64,000 nucleotides of DNA. Source: UBA6912 sp963792895. GTDB lineage: Bacteria > Actinomycetota > Acidimicrobiia > Spongiisociales > UBA5794. The notes under the pieces are model-generated. The model had not been told where the DNA came from. It did not search any database and saw only the letters and a list, made by a program, of their open reading frames with translations. Where the stretch lies: assembly GCA_963792895.1 (NCBI GenBank), contig CAWBYA010000008.1, positions 1-64,000 of the forward strand, read 5' to 3'. Position numbers and translations under genes: made by a program. The first letter of the stretch is position 1; each line of letters opens with the position of its first letter. This document shows positions 40,903-50,170 of the stretch, piece by piece.

Positions 40903-41954
40903 GCTCCGCCCTCCACGGCCATTCGGCGCTGTGCCGCCAGGGCATCCGGCGTCACCGCAAACATGCCGTCGAAGATCCCTGCTGCGTCGAGTGGCGGAAG
41001 GGCTTCGGCCTCCTCGACGGCCGCCTCCACCGTGGACGCCTCCCCTTCCTCGATGCCGTGCTGCCAATCGGCCGTCCATGCGCCATGTGCCTCGAGGTAG
41101 CGGCGCACCCGCTCGAGAGGATCGCGCTCGACCCACTCGCCGACGTGCTCAGGCGAGCGATAACGCCCCGCGTCGTCTGCCGTCGTGTGCGGGCCCATGC
41201 GGTAAGTGACGGCTTCGATGAGCGTCGCTCCCCCGCCCGATCTCGCTCTGGCAACGGCGGCTTCGGCAGCCGAGAAGACGGCCAGCAGGTCGTTGCCGTC
41301 GACCAGCGCGCCGGCCACGCCGTACGCATCTGCCTTCTGTGCGATCGTGGCCGACGCCGTCTGGCGCTCGCGCGGCATCGAGATGGCCCATCCGTTGTTC
41401 TGGCACACGAACACGGTGGGCGAGCGAAAGACGCCGGCGAAGTTCATCGCCTCGTGGAAGTCACCCTCCGACGTCGCCCCGTCACCGAAGAACGTCATCG
41501 CCACGGCATCCTGGCCCCTGATCTGCGACGCCCAGGCAATCCCGACGGCGTGGATCATGTGCGCCCCAACGGTGATCGAAGGAGGCAGCACGTTGACGCC
41601 CTCAGGAGCGTGGCCGCCCCTCTCGTCCCCCGTGCGGCCAAGGATGAGGTTCAGCCAGGGATACCCGTGAAACCACATCGCTGCGGCGTCGCGATACGTG
41701 CCAACTACCCAGTCGCGGGAAGCGAGGGCGGCAACGGAGCCGATTTGGGCTGCTTCTTGGCCCTCGAACTGCGCATAGGTCGCCAGGCGGCCCTGACGCT
41801 GCATGGCGGAGCACTTCTTGTCGTAGGCCCGAGACGCCACCATTGCTCGGTACAACTCGGTGATGCGGTCGAGGGGAAGCGGGCTGTCTGCCACGAGCCG
41901 ACCCGAGTGGTCGAGGATCTGGAGCGGCGTAGCTGGGGTGGTGGAGGCGGGCAT
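40899..41954 (-). CDS. 2-oxoacid dehydrogenase E1 component, alpha subunit
   Basis: The 351-residue protein carries the thiamine-diphosphate motif GDGATSEGDFHEAMNFAGVF...NNGWAIS, the phosphorylation-loop-like YRMGPHTTADDAGRYR and an N-terminal YRAMVASRAYDKKCSAMQRQGRL. It pairs with the beta subunit encoded next, overlapping stop and start. The sequence resembles Gram-positive PdhA/BkdA; the exact 2-oxoacid is not determined. I used the ATG at 41952-41954; upstream frame lacks similarity and overlaps the pabB/pabC fusion. Confidence 0.93.
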   Translation of the reverse strand: MPASTTPATPLQILDHSGRLVADSPLPLDRITELYRAMVASRAYDKKCSAMQRQGRLATYAQFEGQEAAQIGSVAALASRDWVVGTYRDAAAMWFHGYPWLNLILGRTGDERGGHAPEGVNVLPPSITVGAHMIHAVGIAWASQIRGQDAVAMTFFGDGATSEGDFHEAMNFAGVFRSPTVFVCQNNGWAISMPRERQTASATIAQKADAYGVAGALVDGNDLLAVFSAAEAAVARARSGGGATLIEAVTYRMGPHTTADDAGRYRSPEHVGEWVERDPLERVRRYLEAHGAWTADWQHGIEEGEASTVEAAVEEAEALPPLDAAGIFDGMFAVTPDALAAQRRMAVEGGA

Positions 41955-41964
41955 CCGCGGGAGG

Positions 41965-43800
41965 CTAACCGACCCCCTCTGCGTCGGAAAGCGACGCCCC
42001 CGCTCGCGGCGCACCCACCGCCAGGGGAACCGCAGGACGCCATCCACGCACGGAGTTGATGAAGGCGATCTGCGCCGCACGGGCCAGATCAGCCCTGGTG
42101 ATCGTGTCCTCGATGATCTCCGCTCTGGCCAACAGGTGAGCACGGAACACGCCGCCCAGCAGACCCGCCGACACGGGCGGCGTGACCCAGACCCCGTCGA
42201 GCTCGACGACCACGTTCCCATTCGTGAACTCCGTGATGTCGCCCTGCGTGTTCAACATGAGCACCTCATCTGCCGCCGCGTGGCGCTTGAGCCGCGTGTC
42301 GTAGGCGTGGCGGCGCGTCGTCTTGTGGAACATGAACACGTCGTTGGCGTTGACCGGCACTTCGTCGATCGAGAACCACACGGGATCGGCTGCGGGCACC
42401 ATGACGAGATGCAGCGGCGCCGTCAGGGTTCCGGAGGCGATGTCGATCGCACCGTCGCGCCCGACGACCAGCCGGACACGGTGCGGCTCCGTTGCGCCGG
42501 ACATGTGGCGCTGGAGCGCGGCGACGACGGCGAGATGGTTGACGGGGAAGCCGAAGTAGGCGGCGGACGCCGCCAGCCGTTCGAGGTGCAGGTCGAGCCA
42601 TACGAACCCGGCATCGGGCTCCCACCGCAGTGTCTCGACGAGCGAGAACTCTGGTCGGCGCTCGCCGAGCACCCTCGCCTTCGCCCGCGCCTCCTCGTAC
42701 TCGGCGGCCGGATCTGAGTCCCACGTGATGCCGCCGCCTACGCCGTACGTCGCAGTCCCTTCGTCGCAGTCCACGGTTGCCGTCCTGATAGCGACGTTGA
42801 AGGACGCCCGTCGCCCGGCGGTCATGTGCGGGCCGACGAATCCGACGGCTCCGCAGTAGACGCCGCGGGGAGATGTCTCGAGATCGCTGATGATCTCCAT
42901 GGTGCGCGGCTTGGGAGCACCGGTCACGGACCCCGAAGGGAACAAGGCCGTGAAGACGTCGGCAAGGCCAACGTCATCCCCGAGCTCTGCCGAGACCCGC
43001 GACGTCAGCTGCCACACCGTTTCGTAGCGTTCCAGGGCGAACAGCTCGTCCACCCGTACGGTCCCAAACCGAGCGATCCGACCCAGGTCGTTGCGCAGCA
43101 AGTCGACGATCATGAGGTTCTCGGCCCGGTCCTTGGTCGAGGTGGTGAGGGCGGCAGCCATCGATTCGTCCTCCTCCGGCCAGCGTCCCCGTGCAACGGT
43201 TCCCTTCATCGGTCGGACCTCGATGCGGCCGTCGGCGAGGTGGAAGAACAGCTCGGGAGATGCGCTGGCGACACAATGACGCCCCGTATCGAGGTAGACG
43301 CCGAAAGCCCCTCGCTGGGCGAGGATCATGTCGTGATACAGCTCGAAGGGATCACCCGAGAATGCGGCCCACAACCGAAACGTGTAGTTCACCTGGTAGG
43401 TCTCGCCATCGGCGATCGCGGTGCGGATGCGGGCTACAGCTGCTGCATGTGACCGCCGGTCGACCTTGGCCCGCCAGGCGGACATGTGATAGGGCGCAGG
43501 CGAGACAGAGCGTGGGACGAGCGCTTCGACCGGAACTCGGTTGCGGAAGATGCCGAACCATGCCGCTGGGAGGCCTGCCGGCGTGGCCGGCCGAACGACG
43601 AGGGCCGTATCGAGACCAGGAGCAGCCTCGTATCCCACGAATCCGGCGGCCCATCGCCCGGCGTCGGTCGCACGCTCGACGCGGCGCAGCACATCCGGCA
43701 CCTGGTCGGGATCGCGAGCGACCATCACTTCGTCGAGCCCCACGAGCTCGAAGGAGTGCTCCTGTCCAGCCGTCAAGTCATCGAACCGTGCGCGTGGCAT
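41965..43800 (-). CDS. pabB: Aminodeoxychorismate synthase component I fused to aminotransferase class IV domain
   Basis: This 611-residue fusion joins a chorismate-binding domain to a PabC-like class IV domain. The first part has GETYQVNYTFRLWAAFSG, the PMKGT signature with Lys199 that marks PabB rather than TrpE, DLLRNDLGRIA, and FPSGSVTGAPKPRTMEII. From about 415 a class IV aminotransferase fold appears (FVWLDLHLERLAASAAYFGFP, HKTTRRHAYD, DITEFTNGNVVVELDG). Together they make 4-aminobenzoate for folate from chorismate. A glutaminase partner (PabA) is not seen. Start at ATG 43798-43800 is preferred over 43824. It lies between ftsK and E1alpha on the same strand. Confidence 0.9.
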   Translation of the reverse strand: MPRARFDDLTAGQEHSFELVGLDEVMVARDPDQVPDVLRRVERATDAGRWAAGFVGYEAAPGLDTALVVRPATPAGLPAAWFGIFRNRVPVEALVPRSVSPAPYHMSAWRAKVDRRSHAAAVARIRTAIADGETYQVNYTFRLWAAFSGDPFELYHDMILAQRGAFGVYLDTGRHCVASASPELFFHLADGRIEVRPMKGTVARGRWPEEDESMAAALTTSTKDRAENLMIVDLLRNDLGRIARFGTVRVDELFALERYETVWQLTSRVSAELGDDVGLADVFTALFPSGSVTGAPKPRTMEIISDLETSPRGVYCGAVGFVGPHMTAGRRASFNVAIRTATVDCDEGTATYGVGGGITWDSDPAAEYEEARAKARVLGERRPEFSLVETLRWEPDAGFVWLDLHLERLAASAAYFGFPVNHLAVVAALQRHMSGATEPHRVRLVVGRDGAIDIASGTLTAPLHLVMVPAADPVWFSIDEVPVNANDVFMFHKTTRRHAYDTRLKRHAAADEVLMLNTQGDITEFTNGNVVVELDGVWVTPPVSAGLLGGVFRAHLLARAEIIEDTITRADLARAAQIAFINSVRGWRPAVPLAVGAPRAGASLSDAEGVG

Positions 43801-43859
43801 GCGCTTTCGAACCCTACCGATCACCGACCCGTCATGGCCGCCTCCGGCACACTAATTGG

Positions 43860-46103
43860 TCAGTCGGACACCAGAATCGAGTCGAGCTCCTCGGGGCCGA
43901 TCAGCACGGTTCGCGCCTTCGACCCTTCGGAGGGCCCAACGATTCCCTTGCGCTCGAGGATGTCCATGACGCGCCCGGCTCGGGAGAAGCCGATCCGCAG
44001 CTTGCGCTGAAGCATCGATGTCGACCCGAGCTGGGACCGCACGATCAGATCGATGGCCTGCGTGATGATCTCAGGATCTTCACCCTCGAACTGCTCTTCC
44101 ATGGCAGCCGCCTTCTGGGCAGGCTCGAAGACTTCCTTGTCCCGGTAGCGAGCCTCGCGTTGATGCTTCACCCAATCGACGACTTCGTGCACCTCCGCCT
44201 CGGACACGAAGGCGCCCTGGATGCGCTCAGGCTTGGGATCCCTGGCGGTGACGACGAGCATGTCGCCGAGGCCGACGAGCTTCTCGGCGCCGGCACTGTC
44301 GAGGATCACCCGTGAGTCTGTTTGAGATGCCACCGAGAAAGCCAGCCGCGACGGCACGTTGGCCTTGATGACGCCGGTGATGACGTTGACCGACGGACGT
44401 TGCGTGGCCAGCACCAGATGGATGCCGACTGCTCGCGCCATCTGAGCGATACGCACGACCGAATCCTCGACGCTGCGCCCCGCCACCATCATGAGGTCGT
44501 TCAGCTCGTCGACGATGACGACGATGTACGGGAACCGATCGAAGCCGTCCTCGTCGATCATCCCTGCGTCCCACTTCTCTCGATAGCTGATGATGTCCCG
44601 CACCCCGGCTTCAGCAAGCAACTCGTAGCGCCGGTCCATCTCGTGCACCGCCCACTGCAGCGCCTCGGCTGCCTTCTTCGGGTTGGTGATGACCCGGGTC
44701 AAGAGGTGGGGCACGCCGTTGTATTGCCCCAGCTCGACCCGCTTCGGGTCGACGAGGATGAGCCGGACCTCGTCGGGCTTCGCCCGCATGAGCAGCGACG
44801 TCACCAGGGCATTGATACAGGATGACTTCCCTGCGCCGGTCGCACCGGCAATCAGCACATGGGGAAGCTCATCGAGCTTGAGGAAGCGGGGACGGCCGCT
44901 GATGTCGGTGCCGAGCGCAATGGTCATCGGGTCGCCATCGGTCGTGGCCTCCCCGGACGAGAGGATATCGCCGAGCGTGACGAGCGACCGATGGCGGTTG
45001 GGGACCTCGATGCCGATGGCGCTCTTTCCCGGGATGGGCGCCAAGATCCGCACGTCCGCACTCGCCATCGCATAGGCGATGTCGTGGGACATGCTCGTCA
45101 CTCGCGAGACTTTGACGCCGGGAGCGAGCTCGATCTCGAAGCGCGTCACGGTGGGACCGGGGACGATGCGGACGAGACGGGCATCGACGCCGTGCTGATG
45201 GAGCGTTTCCTCGAGCTCCGCTCCAGCCTGCTCGAGCACCTTCCGATTGTGCCCGCCGGATTCGCTCAGCTTCAGCAACTCGAGCGGCGGCAGGTGGTAG
45301 CCATCCCCTCCGGGCGGCGCCGGCGTCGGGCGCTTTGGCTGCTTCGGTCGCGAGCCCTTCGGGGCTCGCTTCGCCGGCTCGGCGTCGATGGTCGGCGGAC
45401 CCGACCGCCCACTCGGCTTGGCGTCGGGGCCCTCGATAGGGGTTGCGTCACGTACTGCAGGGCGTTGTGGGACGGTGACGGGACGGTGGCGCAGCCGGCG
45501 CCATGCATCGGCGACCGTGTGGCCCACGTCGCGAATCGTCGCTTTCGTCATGACGAGGACGCCGACACACAGCAAGGCAAACAAGACCAGGAACGCTCCC
45601 CAGAAGCCGATCAGGCGGCGGAGCGGGAAGGCGACGAGCGACCCAACGGCGCCGCCTCGAGCCATGACCCGTTCCATGCTCTCTGACAGCGACAGGGTGC
45701 CCGTCGTCAGGTGGAAAAGGGCGAGGGAGCCGATGAAGACGGTGAGGAGGCCGAGCGCCAATCGGGCGTAGTCGGCTCGCGGCATCGTGCCAACCATGGC
45801 GACACCCACCGCAACCAGCATCACCGGGACGAACCAGATCCACACGCCGAACAGGAACTGAAGTCCATGCGTGGTGACGTCGCCCGCTGGTCCCGAAAGG
45901 CCGATGAAGGCGAGTGCCAGAAGAACGCCGACAACCATCAGGACGATGCCCCAGACATCGTCCGTCTGGCGCCCAAGCCGGTCCCGCACCCGATCCTTCG
46001 TCGCTCTCAGCGCTGCGACGAAGCCTCGTTGCGGTTGTTTCGATTGCCGCTTCCTGGCCGTGCTCCGCCCCTTCGCCCCACGGGCCTTTGTCCGTGATGC
46101 CAT
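43860..46103 (-). CDS. ftsK: DNA translocase FtsK
   Basis: The 747-residue protein has four N-terminal membrane helices (about 51-70, 82-105, 112-130, 163-186), a short proline/charged linker to about 270, and the motor: alpha/beta RecA-like domain with Walker A GATGAGKS at 420-427 (HVLIAGATGAGKSSCINAL), a Walker B-type FPYIVVIVDELNDLMMV and LVLATQRPSVNVITGVIKANVPSRLAF. The gamma DNA-reading domain ends the protein (QAIDLIVRSQLGSTSMLQRKLRIGFSRAGRVMDILE, shown in part). It pumps DNA at the septum and orients by polar motifs. The ATG at 46101-46103 is the family start; the frame continues upstream without similarity. Confidence 0.95.
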   Translation of the reverse strand: MASRTKARGAKGRSTARKRQSKQPQRGFVAALRATKDRVRDRLGRQTDDVWGIVLMVVGVLLALAFIGLSGPAGDVTTHGLQFLFGVWIWFVPVMLVAVGVAMVGTMPRADYARLALGLLTVFIGSLALFHLTTGTLSLSESMERVMARGGAVGSLVAFPLRRLIGFWGAFLVLFALLCVGVLVMTKATIRDVGHTVADAWRRLRHRPVTVPQRPAVRDATPIEGPDAKPSGRSGPPTIDAEPAKRAPKGSRPKQPKRPTPAPPGGDGYHLPPLELLKLSESGGHNRKVLEQAGAELEETLHQHGVDARLVRIVPGPTVTRFEIELAPGVKVSRVTSMSHDIAYAMASADVRILAPIPGKSAIGIEVPNRHRSLVTLGDILSSGEATTDGDPMTIALGTDISGRPRFLKLDELPHVLIAGATGAGKSSCINALVTSLLMRAKPDEVRLILVDPKRVELGQYNGVPHLLTRVITNPKKAAEALQWAVHEMDRRYELLAEAGVRDIISYREKWDAGMIDEDGFDRFPYIVVIVDELNDLMMVAGRSVEDSVVRIAQMARAVGIHLVLATQRPSVNVITGVIKANVPSRLAFSVASQTDSRVILDSAGAEKLVGLGDMLVVTARDPKPERIQGAFVSEAEVHEVVDWVKHQREARYRDKEVFEPAQKAAAMEEQFEGEDPEIITQAIDLIVRSQLGSTSMLQRKLRIGFSRAGRVMDILERKGIVGPSEGSKARTVLIGPEELDSILVSD

Positions 46104-46147
46104 AGGGTTCTCAAACCTTACACGGGCCAGCGCGGCGCAAACAACCC

Positions 46148-46275
46148 AAGATCGCTCGCTCCGCTCGCATCGAGAGGCGTGCGCACATGCCTCATCTCGA
46201 AGCGAGGCGCAGGTCGAGCGATCTTCTACAGCTCCAAGCGAGGCCACAGGCCGCCGAGCGATCTTCTACAGCTCG
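46148..46275. repeat. Direct and inverted repeats around the rnj stop codon
   Basis: The block cgagcgatcttctacagctc occurs at 46216-46235 and again at 46256-46275, 40 bases apart; the second copy covers the last codons and stop of rnj. The inverse sequence aagatcgctcg occurs at 46148-46158, so a stem of 11 bp could form with 46216-46226, with an inner GAGGC/GCCTC hairpin. This probably terminates rnj transcription, and the duplication suggests local slippage or a repeat-element remnant. Confidence 0.6.
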
Positions 46276-47894
46276 ATGAGGATGGGGAAGACGACGGGTC
46301 GGCGGTTGAGCGATTTGCGTACCGCTTTGCCCGCCACGCTGCGGACATGGCGACGGAGGCTGTCGGGGTCTACTGGATGGTGGGCGCCCTTGACGGCGGC
46401 AACGACGGCGGCCCTCACCTCGTCATGGATGTCCTCGGTGTTCTCGGTGACCCCGTGACTGTCGACCTCAGGACCGGAGACGATGTCGCCGGAGCCCATG
46501 TCGACGGCAACCGTGACGATGAGCACTCCGTCGTCGGCGAGGTGGCGGCGATCGCGGAGGACGTCCTCGACGTCACCGATGCCGTAACCGTCGAGGTACA
46601 CGTAGCCGGCGGGAACGGCTGCCCGCTCGACCCGCAGGGCGCCGTTCTCCAGCACCACGCGGTCGCCGTCCTCACACACCTCGACCTCGTCGATACCCAC
46701 CGAACGTGCGAGCTCGGCGTTGGCTCTCAGGTGGCGGTATTCGCCGTGAACGGGGACGACGGCCTGCGGGGTCACCACGTTCATGAAGGTGCGCAGCTCG
46801 TCTTGGGCAGCGTGGCCGGACACGTGCACCTGGGCGTTCCTCCCATGGTGAACCGTGACGCCCAAGCGAACGAGGTTGTTGATCACCCGATAGACCTTCG
46901 TCTCGTTACCGGGAATGGGCGTCGCAGAGATGATCACGGTGTCGTCTGGGGAGAGAGTCACCGAGCGATGCTCGCCTTGCGCCATCAGCGACAGCGCGGC
47001 GAACGGCTCGCCCTGACTCCCGGTGCAGATGACGGCCGTCTTCTGCGGCGGGAGGTCGAGCAGCTCCTTGAGCTCGACGGTGAGGCCCTCGGGTATCCGC
47101 AGAAGCCCCAGGCCTGAAGCCACCTCGGTGTTGCGGAGCATCGATCGGCCGATGAATGTGAGCTTCCGCCCCGAGGCCGCCACCGCATCGATGGCCTGCT
47201 GGACGCGGTGAACATGACTCGAGAAGCAGGCGATGATGACCCGGCCCTTGGCGTGGCCGGTGAGGTCCTCGAGCGGACCTCCGAGCGACGCCTCAGACGG
47301 TGTGAACCCTGGGACCTCGGCGTTGGTCGAGTCGATGAGCAGGAGGCGAACCCCCATCCGTCCGAAACCGGCGAACGCACTGAGGTCGGTCGGGACGCCG
47401 TCGATCGGTGTTGGGTCGAGCTTGAAGTCCCCCGAGTGCACCACCAATCCCTCGTCGGTGTCGAAGACCACCCCGGCTGCATGAGGCACGCTGTGGGCAA
47501 CCCTGGCGAGCGCGAAACGGAACGTCTCGTGACTCACCCACTCACCGGGCTCGACGGCACGGAGGTCCGCAGGAATCCCGAGTTCCTCGATCCGCCCGCG
47601 AGCGAGCTCGACGCTGAGCGCGGTCCCGTACACCGGCACGTTCACCTCACGAAGGAAGTACGCAAGGGCGCCGACGTGATCCTCGTGGCCGTGGGTGAGG
47701 ACGACGCACGCGACGTCGTCGGCACGATCGACAACCGACGAGAAGTCGGGTAGGACGAGATCGACCCCCAGCATGTCTTCTTCGGGGAACATCAGCCCAC
47801 AATCGATGAGCGCCAGCTTGCCGCCGACCTCCACGACCGCGCAGTTGCGGCCGATCTCGCCGAGCCCACCGAGGAACGTGACGGCAACGCTCAT
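46266..47894 (-). CDS. rnj: Ribonuclease J
   Basis: The 542-residue metallo-beta-lactamase/beta-CASP nuclease has the zinc motif HGHEDH at 68-73, GDFKLDPTP, the beta-CASP VIIACFSSHVHRVQQAID, VICTGSQGEPFAAL and HVSGHAAQDEL, followed by a C-terminal domain. It has 5'-3' exonuclease and endonuclease activities in RNA decay and maturation. Its start overlaps the dapA stop by four bases (ATGA). Together with RNase Y at 27208-28737, this genome encodes both decay enzymes. Confidence 0.95.
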   Translation of the reverse strand: MSVAVTFLGGLGEIGRNCAVVEVGGKLALIDCGLMFPEEDMLGVDLVLPDFSSVVDRADDVACVVLTHGHEDHVGALAYFLREVNVPVYGTALSVELARGRIEELGIPADLRAVEPGEWVSHETFRFALARVAHSVPHAAGVVFDTDEGLVVHSGDFKLDPTPIDGVPTDLSAFAGFGRMGVRLLLIDSTNAEVPGFTPSEASLGGPLEDLTGHAKGRVIIACFSSHVHRVQQAIDAVAASGRKLTFIGRSMLRNTEVASGLGLLRIPEGLTVELKELLDLPPQKTAVICTGSQGEPFAALSLMAQGEHRSVTLSPDDTVIISATPIPGNETKVYRVINNLVRLGVTVHHGRNAQVHVSGHAAQDELRTFMNVVTPQAVVPVHGEYRHLRANAELARSVGIDEVEVCEDGDRVVLENGALRVERAAVPAGYVYLDGYGIGDVEDVLRDRRHLADDGVLIVTVAVDMGSGDIVSGPEVDSHGVTENTEDIHDEVRAAVVAAVKGAHHPVDPDSLRRHVRSVAGKAVRKSLNRRPVVFPILIEL

Positions 47895-48784
47895 ACGGAG
47901 CTTGCGGCCTCCAGCGCAACTTCGATCTGGGCCAGCGTGCTCTCGGATGCCGCAACGAGCGGCAATCGGGGCTCACCGACAGGTTCCCACAGGCGGTTCA
48001 TGGCTGCCTTCACCGGCATCGGGTTGGGTTCGAGGAACAGGGAGGTGAACAGCGGCGTCAGCGCATCGTTGATCTTGCGAGCGAGCGCCTCGTCGCCGCT
48101 CTTTGCGGCATGGATCAAGCGCTTGATCTGCCGCCCCGCGAGGTGAGACGCCACGGAGACGACACCGGCGCCACCTGCCGAAACGATCTCCATCGTCATC
48201 GCATCCGACCCGGCATACACGGCGAAGTCTGAAGGCAAGGCATCCAGGCTGCGCCGCGTGAATCCGATCTCGTCGACGGCATCCTTGACGGCGACGATCT
48301 TGGGATGCGCTGCCAGGCGCACCAGCGTCTCGACCTCGATCAGCCGGGCGGTCCGCCCCGGGATGTTGTAGAGAAGCACCGGCAGGTCCGTTGCGTCGGC
48401 GATCGCCACGAAGTGGCGATACAGGCCCTCTTGGGGAGGCTTCGAATAGTAGGGAGTCACCGCCATGACGCCTGAGCAGCCTGCGTCGGCAGCACGCACC
48501 GTGAGCTCGATCGACTCAGCAGTGTTGTAGGTCCCCGTTCCCGCCACCACCTGCATGCGACCACCGACCGCATCGACGGCCGTAGCGAACAGCGCAGCTT
48601 TCTCGTCGGCCGACAACGTCGGCGACTCACCGGTCGTGCCGCTCACGACGACGCCATCGGATTCGGCGTCGGCGAGATGGCCCAGAAGCCGCCAGAACGA
48701 CTCGAAGTCGACGGCTCCATCGGGTGTGAAAGGCGTGATGACAGCAGTGAGGAGCTCTCCAAATGGGGTGGGTCGCTCATCCAT
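47891..48784 (-). CDS. dapA: 4-hydroxy-tetrahydrodipicolinate synthase
   Basis: The 297-residue TIM-barrel aldolase has GTTGESPTLS, the catalytic Tyr139 in LLYNIPGRT and Schiff-base Lys167 in KIVAVKDAV. It condenses pyruvate with aspartate semialdehyde, the first committed step to diaminopimelate and lysine. The ATG at 48782-48784 is chosen from family length; the frame continues upstream antisense to the thioredoxin gene. It heads the dapA-rnj pair, an arrangement known in several actinobacteria. dapB lies 2.4 kb away in another operon, dapF in a third. Confidence 0.95.
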   Translation of the reverse strand: MDERPTPFGELLTAVITPFTPDGAVDFESFWRLLGHLADAESDGVVVSGTTGESPTLSADEKAALFATAVDAVGGRMQVVAGTGTYNTAESIELTVRAADAGCSGVMAVTPYYSKPPQEGLYRHFVAIADATDLPVLLYNIPGRTARLIEVETLVRLAAHPKIVAVKDAVDEIGFTRRSLDALPSDFAVYAGSDAMTMEIVSAGGAGVVSVASHLAGRQIKRLIHAAKSGDEALARKINDALTPLFTSLFLEPNPMPVKAAMNRLWEPVGEPRLPLVAASESTLAQIEVALEAASSV

Positions 48785-48856
48785 GATCGGGACGGTAGCA
48801 GCACCTTCGACCACTACTATGACTCGCTGGACCGTCGACCCCAGGACACACATCCG

Positions 48857-49702
48857 ATGACCCAGCAACACGACCACATCTCCGATGTCACCGCAGACGA
48901 CTTCCCCCAAGCCGTGCTCCAGCGCAGCCACGAGGTGCCCGTCGTCGTCGACTTCTGGGCGGAATGGTGCGGACCGTGCAAGGTCCTCGGCCCGCTCCTC
49001 GAGAAGCTCACGGTCGAGGCCGACGGCGCGTTCGAGTTGGTGAAGGTCGACGTCGACGCCAACCCTCAGCTTTCGGCGTCGTTCGGGGTTCAAGGCATCC
49101 CGACGGTGATCGGATTCCGCGACGGCGCCGTTTCGGGCCGCTTCACGGGAGCGCTGCCCGAGTCCCAGCTGCGGACCTGGCTCGAGGAGATCCTGCCCTC
49201 CGAGCTCGACGAGCTCTTCGAGCGCGGCCGCGATGCGGCGCTTGCCGGCGACGTCCTCCAGGCGGAGCAGATCTTCCGCATGGTCCTCGATCAGCAGCCC
49301 GACCATCCCGAAGCAGGCGCCACGCTCGCAAGCCTGCTGATCTCGCGCGGAGACACCGAAGAGGCCCTGATCGTGCTGGGGAAACTCGCACCGAGCCCCG
49401 AGGTCGAGCGGCTTCAGGCTGCAGCCCGGCTCACCGCCTCCAGAACCGAAGATCTGTCGCCGCTCGAGGCCGCCGTCGAAGCCGACCCTGCCGACGCCGG
49501 CGCACGCCTTGCCTTGGCGCGGGCGCTTGCGTCCAGCTCAGAGTTCGAGCCTGCGCTCGATCACATGCTGGCCGTCGTGCGCACCAAGGGGGAACTCAAG
49601 GACGAGGCCCGCCAGGCGATGCTCGACATCTTCGAGGTGCTGGGCAACGAGCACCCGCTGACGGCCACCTATCGCCGTCAGCTCACCAACGCCCTCTTCT
49701 GA
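48857..49702 (+). CDS. Thioredoxin-domain protein with TPR C-terminus (CnoX/YbbN-like)
   Basis: The 281-residue protein starts with a thioredoxin domain: VVVDFWAEWCGPCKVLGPLLEKL with active-site cysteines C38 and C41 and the cis-proline region GIPTVIGFRDG. From about 120 it continues with TPR-like helices (LFERGRDAALAGDVLQAEQIFRMVL, HPEAGATLASLLISRGDTEEAL, LDEARQAMLDIFEVLG-type) . The layout resembles CnoX/YbbN, a holdase linked to chaperonins, though CxxC there varies. It diverges from dapA; an AT-rich TACTAT at 48815-48820 may be its -10. Confidence 0.86.
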   Translation: MTQQHDHISDVTADDFPQAVLQRSHEVPVVVDFWAEWCGPCKVLGPLLEKLTVEADGAFELVKVDVDANPQLSASFGVQGIPTVIGFRDGAVSGRFTGALPESQLRTWLEEILPSELDELFERGRDAALAGDVLQAEQIFRMVLDQQPDHPEAGATLASLLISRGDTEEALIVLGKLAPSPEVERLQAAARLTASRTEDLSPLEAAVEADPADAGARLALARALASSSEFEPALDHMLAVVRTKGELKDEARQAMLDIFEVLGNEHPLTATYRRQLTNALF

Positions 49703-49723
49703 GCCGGCGAGCACATCGGTCCC

Positions 49724-50170
49724 TCAACCGTCTGAATCGCGGTCCGGGAGGGGCGGAATCACGACCACGGGTCGATCGCTGAGGTGGATGAGCTTGGTCG
49801 ACGTGCTGCCGGCGAGCAGACCGCGTAAGCCGCTCAGCCCCCGGGAACCCACGACGATCAGGTCTGCCTCCTGCTCGGCGGCGACGGCAACGAGCACGTC
49901 GGCCGGATCACCCTCGGTGACTCGGGTCTCGAACTCGACGCCGAGCGCCGCACACGGGCTGCACCAGTCGTCCCCGAGACGGCGTCTCGCCGCCTCTTCG
50001 AGCGCGGCGAAGTCGACGTTCGGCGTCACCTCACCCAGGTGGGCGAGCGGCTCGAACACATGGACGAGCAGCAGCCGTCCCTCAGTCTGGGCCACGAGCT
50101 CGGCCGCCCAGCGCAAGGCCCTGCCGGCGTTCTCCGAACCATCGACACCCACCACCACGAGGTTCACCAT
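49724..50170 (-). CDS. Universal stress protein family
   Basis: The 148-residue protein has the UspA fold and ATP-binding pattern: NLVVVGVDGSENAGRALRWAAELV at the start and LIVVGSRGLSGLRGLLAGSTSTKLIHLSDRPVVVIPP at the end, where G-2x-G-9x-G(S/T) contacts the nucleotide. The ATG overlaps the stop of the TerC gene (ATGA), so it is the last of the M16-dapB-terC-usp series. ATP binding is likely; the role is presumably stress tolerance. Confidence 0.88.
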   Translation of the reverse strand: MVNLVVVGVDGSENAGRALRWAAELVAQTEGRLLLVHVFEPLAHLGEVTPNVDFAALEEAARRRLGDDWCSPCAALGVEFETRVTEGDPADVLVAVAAEQEADLIVVGSRGLSGLRGLLAGSTSTKLIHLSDRPVVVIPPLPDRDSDG

